From contig CM049407.1 of the NCBI GenBank assembly GCA_026929865.2, forward strand, positions 22,030,501-22,094,500: a stretch of 64,000 bases of DNA, written 5' to 3'. The DNA comes from Hyperoplus lanceolatus. Taxonomy: Eukaryota; Chordata; Actinopteri; Uranoscopiformes; Ammodytidae. This document shows, one piece after another, positions 12,539 to 24,936 of this stretch. The notes beneath the pieces are model-generated. The model was given only the letters and a program-made list of their open reading frames with translations. It was not told where the DNA came from and made no database searches. How positions within the stretch are numbered: the stretch's first letter is position 1; the number at the start of each line of letters is the position of its first letter. The translations under genes were made by a program, and so were the position numbers.

Positions 12539-13373
12539 CTACCACCTTCTTACTAAAAACAACAATGTGTGTGAATGAGTAGGATGTTCACTTAATATTA
12601 TCAAATAATGAAGTTAGTTCTAATGCAACAATACACAAACACTGTCTGATTAAATAGTCTCAGATGGTGCAGTATAAACAATGCTGTTATAACATCTATT
12701 TAACTCCTTACAGTCAGTTATTCTCACTGGGTTCATCCTTGGTCAGGCCAGTGTAGCTCACTGCTGGAGAGGATTGACCAGTAATTGCGGGGTTGCTGTT
12801 GCAGTTGTGCTCTCTATAGCCCCACCTGGCCTTATGTTAAAGTATCCCAGAGCAACAGTGGAAAGCGAGAGGTGAGTATTAAAACAAATAAAAATACAAA
12901 AAACAAACAAACACTGTATTTGTTTTGTTTTGGGCTTATTTGAGAGCAGGCAAAAGGCAAATGTCGATAAATTCTTCGTGAGCAAATCTAGCCTAAGTCC
13001 AGTCAGTCCAGTTCAGTTCAGTTCAGGACCACATAAAGCTTCCCAACCTTCTTTTCTCTAGCATGCATGCCGAAGAGAGGTCAGGCAAGAGCAGGGCAGT
13101 TGCTGGTATAAGAAGCCTTTTCCTTGCCAAACGGTGCTCATCACCGCTGGGGCCATTCAGAGAGGCCAAAGTCCAACTGCACCCGGTCACGGCATCAGCT
13201 AGATGCAACCACTCAGAATAGAATAGCAGCCACCCCCTTTTTTTTCTTAGTCTTTTTTTTTAAAGGTTTTATTGAAGATTGACTGAGCTCTTCTCTTCAT
13301 ACACAGTTCAAGATTCATACACAATCACACCTGGGACTTCATACAACAATGCACTTTCCACTTTTTTTTTTTT
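11073..13373. other. unannotated sequence with an (AT)n tract
   Basis: No supported gene. Low-complexity parts are the (TA)n tract at 12475 and a tandem ttcag patch at about 13008-13025. Confidence 0.4.
12475..12536. repeat. (TA)n microsatellite
   Basis: About 31 uninterrupted TA units. Such tracts are self-complementary and can extrude as cruciforms. Confidence 0.98.
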
Positions 13374-13463
13374 GCAGGGGCCGGTGTGAAGTGGTTTGCT
13401 CAAGGCCACGTACTGTATGTATTGGGTGTTGAGGGAGGTGTGTGTGGTGGTTCAAACCTAGAC
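13374..13463 (-). repeat. tRNA-derived SINE fragment, antisense
   Basis: Read on the minus strand it contains aggtttgaaccaccacac, a B-box-like start, then ggccttgagcaaaccacttc. This is the same architecture as the + strand SINE at 6224, in a different family. The plus-strand poly-T at 13361 lies just outside it on the side facing the SINE 3' end. Only about 90 bp are recognisable. Confidence 0.55.
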
Positions 13464-15534
13464 CAATGTGAGTCTTGCACAGGGCTGTTATCATCTGCAG
13501 ACAATAATCACTCACAAGCGATCTGTGTAATATCTTATACATCAAGGCGGAACTAAATATAAATCAATCACTGGAAATGTCATGCCTCCCAAGTCACCAT
13601 GGCGGGCTCATGTACTGTAGTGTGTTTTTATCTCTGAGGTTATAGTTAATATTGGTTATACACCCAGTAGTTTATCCGGGATGAAAACGCGCACCAGAAA
13701 TTAATAAAAAAAACTTGTTTATTTTGGTTTGAAAGAATGCAAAAAGAGTATAAGATTAATCAACTAAAAAGTATTGTCTTCACCTCTGTCTGGTAATTAC
13801 CACTTACAATGTGCGATGTGCTTTACACGGGTTAGAGAAAACAGTGTCTGGGTATTGCATCAGCCTATAAACTTTGCTGCTTCATCCCGGCTTTTGAAGC
13901 AGGTCGCTACATTGGGAAGACAGGGCTTTTTATTTACTCAGCTATGGCTATATACACTACAAGGGAAAGAGCCCAGTAATGTCACGGCAGCCGACCGAGC
14001 TGTGCTTTATGTGTCCAACTCAACGAAGCCCATTAACAATCATCACACACTGACTGAGTGCCCCACCAATATACAGAATTAGATGATTCCCTCGCACAGA
14101 GTGAATAACAGAGTACATATGGTGAAGTATACACAGTGTGTCACCAGTGATACAACTGCAAAATATAAACAGATTTTTTTAAAGGTGAAAATGTAAAAGG
14201 AAAGACCGCAATGGTTAGCAACCCTGAGGTATTGTTGTGGAGCTCTTGAGAGGGTTCTGTAGTATTTTATTCAGCACACTGTTCATATGGAGAAAGGACT
14301 GACAAAGGTGAGAGTTAAGCATCTTCGCAGGGATCTGAAACATAAAATGAAACAACAACCTTGTGAGAGAAAAGCTAAGAGAGAGCATGACATCTGTGTG
14401 TTTATGTGTATAAAGGATGTGTGGTGGAGGCAATGTGGCTTAAAATGAAAAACATTGGAAGACTGGAATCTCAAAAGGTGGACAATAAGAGGTAGAAGTT
14501 GCATATAGTGGTGGTTCTGATTATGTAATTTAATATTTGGTTTTAACTGGGCATTGGTTTTCTTTTTACAATATTGTTCAAAGGGACCATACAACTCTTG
14601 CTTCCTGTGCTTCTGGGATTAGTCCATTAGATGCATTATAAATCATGTGTTCATAGAAACATGACCACAGTGCAGAAATAAAAGCTTGTTTATGGTTAGA
14701 ATGAAAAGAGATCGAAGAGCAACTCAATGGAGACGTGCAATTATCACATCAAAGACCTCCGTGGACTATCTCCAAAGTGCAACGGATTTTTGATTATCTG
14801 TACAGCCGCTTGGGTGAAATGAAGTCGTCAAGACGAAAACAAGGCTTCGGAAGTGTCAGAAGCCAATCGACCTTGCAAATGGGATCTCTGTTTTTTTTCA
14901 AAATATACATTCTTAAAAGAAGTATCCATAAATAACACATACAGATATGTATCTACAGCTGTCACTCAACCAGCAGGGGGTTTTAAAAATCCTTTGTCAG
15001 CCCAGACGCTCTAGGGGAAGATGAGACAATGTGAGAGAATAACCATCCCTACTCCTTGACATTTGGTATTTCAGAAGCACTTGAGAGAGGTCCACTATTA
15101 CCTCCATCAACGCAGCCTTCAGCAGTGTGCACTATGTGCTTCCACAACAATACACGTGGTAGACCGAGCCAACCGGACACTCTCAAGCAATTGCCTTTCA
15201 CAGCTGTAACAAAGAGTCGGGTTTGTTGAAAAACGAATACAAGATGGCTAAAGTTGCAAAATAATTGAGGTGTTATTATTTCAAAAAAGGAGTGATAAAG
15301 TACAAAAATTGGACACCCAAAGACAGTAAAACAAATATTCAAAAGGATAGATCAAGAAGGTTTCTCCATAAACAAAGTCCTACCGTCACACACTGACTGA
15401 CTTTCAAGACTGACTGACCCCAGTAACAATGGTTGGCAGGCTTTTAAAGGCCTAGCCCCTCCCCTTAGCAAAACCATTCACTAGATATTCAATAACTACC
15501 AATTAACCCAGATTACACTTTCGCTAACATTTCT
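13464..15534. other. unannotated sequence
   Basis: No supported exon, RNA gene or repeat; scattered short homopolymers only. Confidence 0.4.
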
Positions 15535-16016
15535 TTAAAGGTGAAGTAAGCGGTTTATTTATGTTAATATAAGTGTTAAATCGCTCTTTAGTCATATGAT
15601 CATTTACATAATGTGCACGTTTCATAAAGCCGATCTCTCAGTCAGCTGCTCTGCATGTAATCAGCAAATAAACTTATTGGAGGATCCCAAAATGTATATC
15701 TAATCACAAGAGAGAATGCTACAAACCGACACCCGTCTCACTCATGGTCTCACTGCCGGTGCACGCCAGAGCGACAGATGGGTGAATGTTTATGCGCCTA
15801 CAATGGTGGAGCAGGTAAAAATCCTTCCCCATGTCTGTTTTGATGGTTTTTATCATGTTTTATCACACTTATGGATCTGAGATGATGCTAGATAACTCGC
15901 TGCTTGAAGACCACAGTGCATTAATGTGGTGACGTAGGGACGAGCGAGGGGACTGCTAACTGCAGTAACTGACAGGAAGTTAGCTAAAAGAACCATTCCG
16001 CTTACAGCACCTTTAA
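15535..16016. mobile_element. short non-autonomous TTAA element (family 2)
   Basis: A 482-bp unit, counting its flanking TTAA copies. Going inward, the left end reads AGGTGAAGTAAGCGG and the right end AGGTGCTGTAAGCGG, 13 of 15 positions identical. A TTAA target duplication is the hallmark of the piggyBac superfamily, so I place it there provisionally. It has no coding capacity. Confidence 0.75.
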
Positions 16017-16868
16017 TATGCAACATTGTCACTCTCCCTGTATCCATTAAGTCCAACGTATATATCCTCCATAAACATATTATATCACACACACGCTCAT
16101 CTAGATACATATGTCCCCCATGAGCTAACATCAGATGGTTTCTCCCACCATCAGCCCATCTGAGCCACCTGTGCCCTCTATTTAGAGCGGCCTTGAGAAG
16201 GCATTCTGGTTGACACCTGGGAAGAGTTTAAGAGGACCATGATAAGTATACAGGATTAACCAACATCAAATAAACATTGACAATTGCTTGTCTTGTTACT
16301 AATTGACTGCAGGGGAATTGTGTAAGGTTGTGAGCTAAAATGGAGGTTGTATAGTAGTGCATGCACTCACCACATTAACAGAAGGGAAGGATAAGTAAAT
16401 GAATGGATATGTCTTAGCTAGCAACAAATGACATGGCCTTTATGTCACACAGCACTTTCTGCTAATAACTTTTCATCATAGCAATTCAGAACGGTTGTTC
16501 AGGGCAGCATGTGTGTTCTTTTCTTGCCCTATTTCATTTATTTTAATTGATATTCTTTTGTAAATATACAAAGTATTCCTTGGCTGTTTACAGGACAAGA
16601 GGGTTTTTTTTCCGGCACCTACAACATATGCTCATGCATACGTCATATAAGACAAAAATGCCCAGCTGAATCCTAAATGGTATTTTAGTCTGACACTGCC
16701 CCGCTATACATATTGCTAGGAGTGTCACAGTTGATTTACAGTTTTACAGATGTAGAAGAGTAGTATAAGGTCAAGAAAGCACAAGATGCAACACATGTCA
16801 AGGTTAAGTGCAACCATAGGCTGAATAGCTGCCACACAGAGTAGATTTTTCTTTGCATACTGAAAGGG
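16017..16868. other. unannotated sequence
   Basis: No supported feature. It ends at the TTAA that opens the large nested element. Confidence 0.4.
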
Positions 16869-17979
16869 TTAAAGGGGACATATTATGAAAAACCAAACAT
16901 TGCCGGTGTTTGGGCACACTTTTTAGGTTATTGGGGTTATTGGGGTCCCTACCAGCACACACAAGCTTCAAAAAGACAAATATGTTATTTTCTTCTGGGA
17001 TGCTTATTTTGAAAAAGGGGGGATTTGAAGGTCTGTTCCAAAAAACACCAACTGATGACGAAATTGGACGGTTTTCATTAACATAAATACTCCCACGGGA
17101 AAGCTCGCCAGAAACTCGGCAGTTTCAAGACGCCCCGTTGGTAACCTCACACACCTGCAACTGCACCGGCTAATGCAACAACAGAGTAGAAGCAAGCTGC
17201 AGTGTTAGCTCATCCTCAAGCTACCATCACACCCCATCCTCGAAGCAGACCGGGGCTGAATGGATTTACTTCATTTTTTGTTTGGCTATGCCCAGCAAAG
17301 GTTGGCAATCTAGTTTGATCTGCCGTTATACTGGAGTGTGGAGGAGATTGTGCCTGGATGACTGAGAGACACCGTCTCTCCTCTGGAAATGTAAGTAGTC
17401 CTATTTTAAAAACAAATCTGTCCGATTAGGAGTTCAATGTGTGTAATGTGCTTTAATTTATCCCTCCTATAATAACCAACGCCGACTGAAACGAGAGAAT
17501 GCCACTGGTTTAAGTAGTTAGGTTAGCGTCCACTAGCTTAACCGTTAGCTTTATGCTAACGTTTAGATCTGTGAGTCTGTCCGTGACAGCCCCTGTGTGA
17601 AAAACAGACAGGGAAACTGTACGGTGTGTTGGAAACTGAATAGTAGGTTATTTGTTTGTTGTTGACAGTGTAAAGATATGCAAGCAGTCGTGGTACATGC
17701 AGCAGTAGGCCTATTATATTCGAAAAAAAACATCAGCTGGAGAGGACGCTGGCGCTGTCTGTTCGCCGCTTTTCCAAGCAAATTTTGGGCCAATTTTGGC
17801 CAATTTTATTTTTAAAGTGATTTTCTTGTGGGCCTTGATCTGTTCTTGGTTCCCTACATACTGCATCAGCAACGAGGAGCAAGCTTGTGGACACACCTTT
17901 GGTTGCTCCGGTTTTGTTGTGGAGGAGCCGTGTAGCTCACACTATTTGGCGTCCCTAGCAACGGCTAAAAACAAGTAGC

Positions 17980-20900
17980 CCCTGACATTTTCCTGATTGC
18001 TGCTGGCGTTTTTTTCCCGGTGATCCTGGTGAGGAATATGGGAATATGCCCCGGTCAACCTGCAGGCTGTCTCTACTATCTCTACTATCTCGTGGATTTT
18101 TCTGCACTGCCTCCCGGCTCTTCTCCAGCTGCTTCGGGTCCGTACCTAGCTGCTAACAGGCTACCATCACTATGGCTGGTTTGATGTTGAAGTACTCCGC
18201 CTCACAGCTGCTGAAGTACAACAACCGCTCCATCCCACCCTGTATTTCCACCATTAAGCAGCTAGGATTATTGCACAGACCCCGATATGTCCACAGAGGC
18301 TCAGGGAGAAACTTTGTTTGTGGTCAGCTTGCCGGCTTCGTCCCATCCGTCTGGTCCGCTGGGACGGCTGAGGGCAAAGGACACAGCGTCGCGAGATCCC
18401 CGCACTCCCGGCTGGATAGATTACATGGAGTGGATTATAACCTGCGCGGAGTGGATTTTAAGGCTCTGCGACCTGTACAGAGAATAACCCCACAGTCACT
18501 GGTCAAATTTGAACTTTTCAACACTCAATCCATTAATAATAAATCCAGCTTGATTGAAGAACATATAAGGGAAAAAGGACTTGACTTCATGTGCCTAACA
18601 GAAACCTGGCACCAGCCAGAGGTTTACTCTGCCCTAAATGAAGCCTGTCCCCCAGGCTACTGCTACTTGGAGGCAGCCCGCAGAACTGGTCGCGGTGGTG
18701 GCCTAGCTGTCATCCACAAACAGGACCTGGAGTTGTCCCTCATGCCGCTGCCTACAACTTCCTCCTGTGAGTGTCTCGCATTCACATGTAAGCCCCCCCA
18801 TCCCATGACTGTTCTCCTCATATATAGGCCCCCAAAACCCAACTCTGCTTTCATCCCGGAAATGTCTGATCTCCTCACAACACTCTGTACTACCTCTGCC
18901 AATACCATCATCCTGGGTGATTTAAATATTCATGTTGACACTCCCTCATGCCAGCCCGCTGCTGATTTTCTTCAGCTGCTAGACTCCCTCAACCTACAAC
19001 AACATGTTGTTGTCCCCACACACTCCAGAGGACACACACTTGACTTGGTCATCTCTAACTCCGCCCCCATCAGCAACCTACAGGTTTATGATCTCGGCGT
19101 CTCGGATCACAAAGCTGTGTCAATGGAGCTCCCTTTTCTTTCCCCCCACACCAAACCAAAGCGGCAGATCCACTTCAGGAATTTGAAAAATATCAACATG
19201 GACGCACTGGCCCTGGACCTTCAACATCTCTCCTCTGGCTCAACTGACTCCCTCTCTATTGCTGACTCAGTGGACTTATACAACCAGTCCCTGAGCAGTC
19301 TCCTGGATCTCCACGCCCCCTTAACATCGAGGTCAGTCTCCTTCTCGCGCTCCGCACCCTGGTACACCAGTGAGCTACGTACAATGAAGGCGGCTGGGCG
19401 TGTCCTTGAGCGGCGCCTCAAGGCCTCCGGTCTGACTGTCTACAAACAGGCATACAGGGAACACAGGAGGGCATATGCTGATGCCCTGAAGAATGCACGG
19501 TCCAGGTTCTATTCCACAATCATTAACAATAGCCCGGGTAACTCCAAACAACTCTTTTCAACAATAAATCACCTTCTTAAACCCCCTTCACCATCCCAAT
19601 CTGAGGCCACTGAGGAGAGGTGCAACATGCACATCAACTTTTTTAAACAAAAAGTAAATAACATCCGCTCAAAACTCTCCTCCACTGCTGTCCTGCCCCT
19701 TCCAACTGCTGACCCACCGATTGACTCTGTCCAGACCCTTTGCTCCTTCTCCAGCATCACACAGGAAGAGGTGGAGGACGTCATCAGGAAAATGAAGCCA
19801 TCCACCTGTGCACTAGACCCCTTCCCTACAGCTCTGCTGAAGGCCAACATCTCTGCCGTCTCTCCGCTCATCACCAAAATTATAAACCACTCCCTCCTCG
19901 CCGGCCATATCCCATCTGCGTTAAAAACTGCTGTCATCAGACCAACATTAAAAAAACCTACCCTTGATCCAGAAGTCCTCTCCAACTACAGGCCCATCTC
20001 AAATCTCCCATTTCTGTCAAAAGTTCTGGAAAAAACAGTTGCAGCACAACTTCAGGATCACCTCATACAACATCACCAGTTTGAAAAATTCCAGTCTGGT
20101 TTCCGCCATGGCCACAGTACAGAAACAGCCTTGGTAAGGGTCACAAATGACCTCCTGATGGCAGCAGACACCGGCTCCCCATCTCTCCTCATCCTCCTGG
20201 ACTTAACAGCTGCTTTTGATACGGTTGACCACACTATTCTCCTCCACCGCTTGCAATACACCATTGGACTATCAGGAAACGTACAAAACTGGTTCACCTC
20301 GTACCTCACTGACAGAACTGAGCACGTCGCCCTGGGCAAAGCAAAATCTCACACCAACAACGTCACCTGCGGTGTCCCCCAGGGCTCGGTGTTGGGCCCC
20401 ACCCTTTTCTCACTGTACATGCTCCCCCTGGGCAGTGTCATTAGCAGGCATGGGTTATCATACCACTGCTATGCTGATGACACACAGCTCTACATCAGGA
20501 CAACCCCCACTTCTTCTGCCCCTCTGCCAACATCCACACTGACCACCTGCCTGGAGGAGATAGAGGCGTGGATGAAGCTCAACTTCCTACAACTAAACAG
20601 CTCCAAAACAGAAGCCATCCTTGTTGGCACGCCACATCAGCTCCGCTCCCCAACCATCACCAATATCACCTTCTCTGGCCAAAACATCCCCCTTTCCACA
20701 TCTGTCACCAACCTTGGTGTTAAAATGGACCCTCAACTCAATTTTGACACCCACATCAAACACCTCTGTAAGACAGCATTCTACCACCTCAAGAACATCG
20801 CCAAACTCCGTCAAACACTCACCCTGGCAGATGCAGAAAAGCTTGTCCATGCCTTTGTTTCCTCAAGGTTGGACTACTGCAATGCACTCCTCATCGGGAT

Positions 20901-21388
20901 CCCTGGCAAGAGCATCCAGAGGCTCCAGTACATTCAGAACAGTGCTGCCAGGATCCTGATGAGGGTGCGCAAGCACGACCACATCACCCCCATCCTGAAA
21001 TCACTGCACTGGCTCCCTGTCTCACTCAGAATTGAGTACAAGGTCTCCCTCCTCACCCACCAGTGCTTTCACGGACATGCCCCCCTTTACCTTCAGGAAC
21101 TCCTCACCCCCCCCGACAACCTCACGTACACTCCGTTCAGGATCCACTCACACCCTCCAAACCCGACATACAAAGCTGTGCACCATGGGTGATCGGGCCT
21201 TTTCTGCTGCAGCTCCTAGACTATGGAACGCTCTCCCTGACCAACTGAGGGCCCCACAGACTACAGCTCTTTTTAAACGGAACCTCAAAACTCATCTCTT
21301 TAAAAGAGCATTTGGCTAAACTTTCTTTGAGGTTCCCCCCTTTTTAAGCACTTTGAGATTCTTGAATATAAAGTGCATTATAAATAAA

Positions 21389-21420
<32 letters not shown>
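17980..21420 (+). mobile_element. nearly full-length LINE of the CR1/L2 group (L2/Maui-like)
   Basis: It holds a 5' untranslated part, one long open frame encoding an endonuclease and reverse transcriptase, a short 3' UTR ending tataaataaaatt, and an (ATT)n tail of about 30 bases (21391-21420). The tail type and protein sequence point to the L2 clade, as in the Maui elements of pufferfish. The 5' boundary is uncertain and could lie as far left as about 17740. No target-site duplication was found, which is common for this clade. A single coding break in an otherwise open frame of more than 1000 codons marks a recent insertion. Confidence 0.92.
18172..21319 (+). CDS. LINE endonuclease/reverse transcriptase polyprotein, one frameshift near the C terminus
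   Basis: The first frame runs 1006 codons from the ATG at 18172 to 21192. Residues about 112-320 are an APE-type endonuclease: N117 in ELFNTQS, E144 in LTETW, D250 and N252 in LGDLN, and SDH at 311-313. The reverse transcriptase follows: NYRPIS, QSGFR, the first catalytic Asp D677 in LDLTAAFD, GVPQGS at 734-739, and the active-site YADD at 767-770. All key residues are present. The family's C-terminal block (GDRAFSAAAPRLWNALP) is in a different frame and ends at the TAA at 21317-21319. The switch maps to a run of eight C at 21107-21114, so a 1-base slip there is the likely cause. The protein would nick target DNA and copy the element's RNA into it. The near-intact frame suggests recent activity of the family. 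Confidence 0.93.
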
Positions 21421-21421
<1 letters not shown>

Positions 21422-22379
21422 ATCTCCAGGCCTATTACATCTCCAGTGTTTATGTACACTATAATAGACAGGAAGAATAGCCTACTGTAAGTTGCCTCTG
21501 CTGCTGTTTGTTTCCTGTCCATATTTCAAAAAGCACACAGTATCACTCAGAACTCGATGCTTCTTGAGGAAGGGCTATATTGAACTTATTAGTAGCTTAT
21601 CTTATTTAATAATGGAAGAAAAATATATTTTCATTAGTTTATAGCTTTGCCATAACTACAGATGTATGATGTATATTTCAGCTAGGCTACATGATATAAC
21701 ATTGAATGTGTCATGTTTTACAGATATGAGTGACCTGACGGACCACACTATCTGTTCCATCAGAGGAGACTGTTCACTGGGTGGGACAGGTCTTCTTCAG
21801 AGCCCACCAGCAGCAACTAGACAGTTACATACAAGTTATGGCTTTGCTTCTGTTTGATATGTACACTTTATATTTCCATTTCACTGGCTATGAATAAACT
21901 GCTTTATTTTTAAGTATGGTTTTGGTCTTTTTAAAATGTAATGATAGCTACTGTTTTATAAGAAATCTTCAGAGAGATAAAGGGTTGAATTAAAAAAACA
22001 TACAAGTAGATCGGTCAGAAAACTAGTCCAACATCCTGACTATGAAAATGTGAGTTTCAAGTAATCCTTTACTACACGAAGCAAACAGTGACAGTAAGCA
22101 ACACAATACATTTGTTAACAGTAAAACTTTATTATAAATGAGTGATCACAATACAAATGATACATTATCTATTAGATATTGAAAGGGTGTCGGATCATTT
22201 GCAGCTCTGACTAATTATTTTTATATATATTTTTTTTACAAAAGATAATGCCTTTCCAGTGAATCTTGATACATTCCTTTCCTGCCGCGTTACTGTACAC
22301 TTTACATGTTACCTCAGCATGGCTTCACAACCAAAGCTTTTTCACTCCACTGGGTTGTAGATCATTCCCCAGTTTAACC

Positions 22380-23296
22380 TAGCCTGGCTCCGCCCGCCCG
22401 CCTACTTCCGGCCAAATTTTATTTTCCCTTCAGTAGTCAGTCTGGGTGTACAGCCCATTTCCCAGTTTTGCCGGAGATTTTTCATTTTCATTTCATTTAA
22501 CTTTTATTTATCCTCGAGAGACCAATTGAGGGGTGACCCTCATTTACAATGGTGTCGAGTTCAAATAAATTCCAAGGAAAAACAACAATACATACACAAT
22601 ATTCAATGCAAATACATCAAATACACAACAACAGGTGAAGAGAGAAAAAAGCAATTGAAACATTTACATAGTGGTGAAGAGTGGCAGCAATTAAAATGAA
22701 ATGGGTGAAAGTACAATATAGCCTAATTAAAACAGTTACAGGTAGAGTTTGGCAGATTTAAGATAGTTTGTTTAAATTGATTAAAGGATATGAAGGTATT
22801 TAGTTTAATATGTTGCTGTAAGTTGTTCCAGGAGTCGGGGGCACTTAAGCTAAAAGCTGTCTTTCCCAGCTCAGATCGGGCTTGTGGGACATAAAGCATG
22901 AGCATGTCAGTGGAGCGGGTCTGATAAAGCCCATCTGAAATTTGCAACATTTCTGTTAAATAACGAGGAAGCTTCCCGGTCAAGGCTTTGTAAATAAAAA
23001 TATGCCAATGTGCATCACGATTCGACAGCCGGTCCAATCAGCGAACAGAGCGAGTGGCTGAGAACGATGACGTCGAAGTCGCGCTCCAGTTTCAGTTGCC
23101 AGAAGCCGGCTCATGACACACGTGACGACCAAATGTTATGCGATTGGTTGGCTAATCCAGAGTGGCACTGGGCAGATCCAATAGTTTTAAACTTTAACAG
23201 ACACCCGCCTCCATGAGTGAACGCTTGCCAATTACAGCACTGCCAGACCTTCTGTACAAATGAAATGAAGTGAGATGGTCTGGTAGCACCAGGCTA
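22380..23296. mobile_element. hAT-like non-autonomous element with an inserted LINE fragment
   Basis: The left end reads TAGCCTGGCTCCGCC and the right end, going inward, TAGCCTGGTGCTACC. A TAG...CTA terminus fits hAT-type elements. The flanks agtttaac (left) and agtttagc (right) match at 7 of 8 positions but are offset by one base from the ends, so the 8-bp duplication is tentative. The right flank (23012-23296) resembles, from memory, a common fish repeat ending this way. The middle is occupied by an antisense LINE piece. Confidence 0.6.
22480..23012 (-). pseudogene. LINE reverse-transcriptase C-terminal fragment, 5' truncated
   Basis: On the minus strand the frame reads HWHIFIYKALTGKLPRYL and ends at a stop at about 22723 (NLPNSTCNCFN). 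It includes a motif with QARSELGKTAFSLSAP and DSWNNLQ, which is the C-terminal block of CR1/Rex1-like LINE proteins (compare the LINE at 18172, whose block reads APRLWNALP). It then runs through a 3' UTR to an AT-rich tail with aaatgaaatg words. It begins abruptly at the edge of the hAT-like sequence, as expected of a 5'-truncated insertion. It belongs to a different family from the LINE at 18172, because its tail and protein differ. Confidence 0.75.
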
Positions 23297-24520
23297 AGTT
23301 TAGCCTGTAGAGACATACATAAAACGTTGTATGTTACAAGTTAGGAGGTTTTTGCATAAATACTTAGCTCATATTCTGTTATTGACTGTGACATATTTAA
23401 ACTGTATTTACCTGAGGATAATGTCAGGGAAACCAGAAATCTTGATGCCATTTTCACAGTTTTCAGCTCAGACTCCTGCTTGACCAGGTTCAGTTGTAAA
23501 GCTTTTGGTTTAGAAGTGGTTAGTGTGATGAGATTTCCTGTAGAAATGAAGCTAAACATGGTAACATCGATCTCCATGCTGCATTGGCCAAAAGTAAACA
23601 AAACTGACAGCTGGGCGTGTGCCACGCCCATATAGGTTGGTATAGAGTAAATGAGCAGGGCGGTGCATGCACGCCCATGTAGATCTGGGCCCAGTTTCCC
23701 GATAACGTCCTCTCTTAGCGAGCTACGAAGACTCCTACGTTATGACTTACCAAAGTTGTTTACCTCTGTAGTCGTGGTTCCCGAACGGTGTTTTAGGAGA
23801 AACACTCCTTACGTCGTTCGTACACTGCTGAAATCGGTTGCTCCGAGTTCGATTATCCATTTCCTGCTCATTTCATGCGCAGCTGCATCTGTATGCTGTC
23901 TAATCAAATCTACCCGTGCATTTCTAGTGTAATATAAAGTCATAAATTAGTTTGTTGAATCATCATCTGTGTTTTGGAACTCTTGTTTTATAATCTAAGT
24001 ATCTTTAAGAACACTAATCACGTTACTTGCTGGGTCAGTAATGAAACTGAAAGTAGATGTAATATCGCCAATAGCCTATATAAATAAAAACAGACGGCCC
24101 AAACAGCGTCCATATGAGCTAAAATCCTAAATACAATAAACAGTAACATGGCACACTTATTTTAAGGTAAGCTCTAATTGGTTATTCATTAATTTTTTTG
24201 CACGTTTACATGTTTTGATGTGGAGGATCCGACGCACTCTGCCCGGGCTCAGCTAGCCGGTGTGGAACACAGTGCGGAGGTTCTAGTGTTAACCATGTCG
24301 AACATACTACCATAGCCTATACTAATTTAAAAAAAGATATAGAAAATATAGAAACAGCGGAGGAGATGAAGATTGTTTACAGCAATTGTTTTCATCATGA
24401 ATGACTTGTGGCAGTTCCATGCGCAACAGGGATGTCACTCGTGTCCGTTTTACGCATGGTGCTTTACGGAAGGAAATGTGGGGGTTTGTATCTCTGGCGA
24501 TGCCACAGCGATCGCAGGGA

Positions 24521-24655
24521 CTTTCACTTGTGTCATTAAACTTATGCATCTGACTGTATTTCATATAACAGGGACACAGCGACGACTGTATTTAATAACA
24601 AACTGATAAAAACGATCCGACTGTAGGCTATAGTGTATTACGTATAAAGTATTTT
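24521..24655 (+). repeat. internal inverted repeat, left arm
   Basis: Pairs with 24808-24936. Matching landmarks are tcacttgtgtcatt, ctgactgtatttcatat and gacacagcga on this arm, against their reverse complements on the other. The arms are diverged but co-linear over about 125 bp. Confidence 0.75.
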
Positions 24656-24807
24656 TATATTTTCATATTGAGGGACATCGCATCCATTCAGTTAATGCTG
24701 ATTGTCAAGTCAGTTAGATGACTAAAAATTGGCTACTTGTTCATATAGTTTGAACACTTTGTGAATCAGAGTTAATGGTATTCTGCTAAAATATATAATA
24801 GCCTAAG

Positions 24808-24936
24808 CCTACTTTAGATATACGTGATATACACTATACAGTTGGATAGTTTTGAACAGTTTATTATATACAGTCATCGCTGTGTCCGTTTGATATGAAA
24901 TACAGTCAGATTTATTAGTTAAATGACACAAGTGAG
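24808..24936 (-). repeat. internal inverted repeat, right arm
   Basis: Reverse-complement partner of 24521-24655, separated from it by about 150 bp. Confidence 0.75.

Noticed and set aside
21666-21857. 63-codon frame followed by an aataaa signal, possible last exon of an outer-element transposase
   Set aside because: No transposase motif is seen and nothing joins it to another exon.
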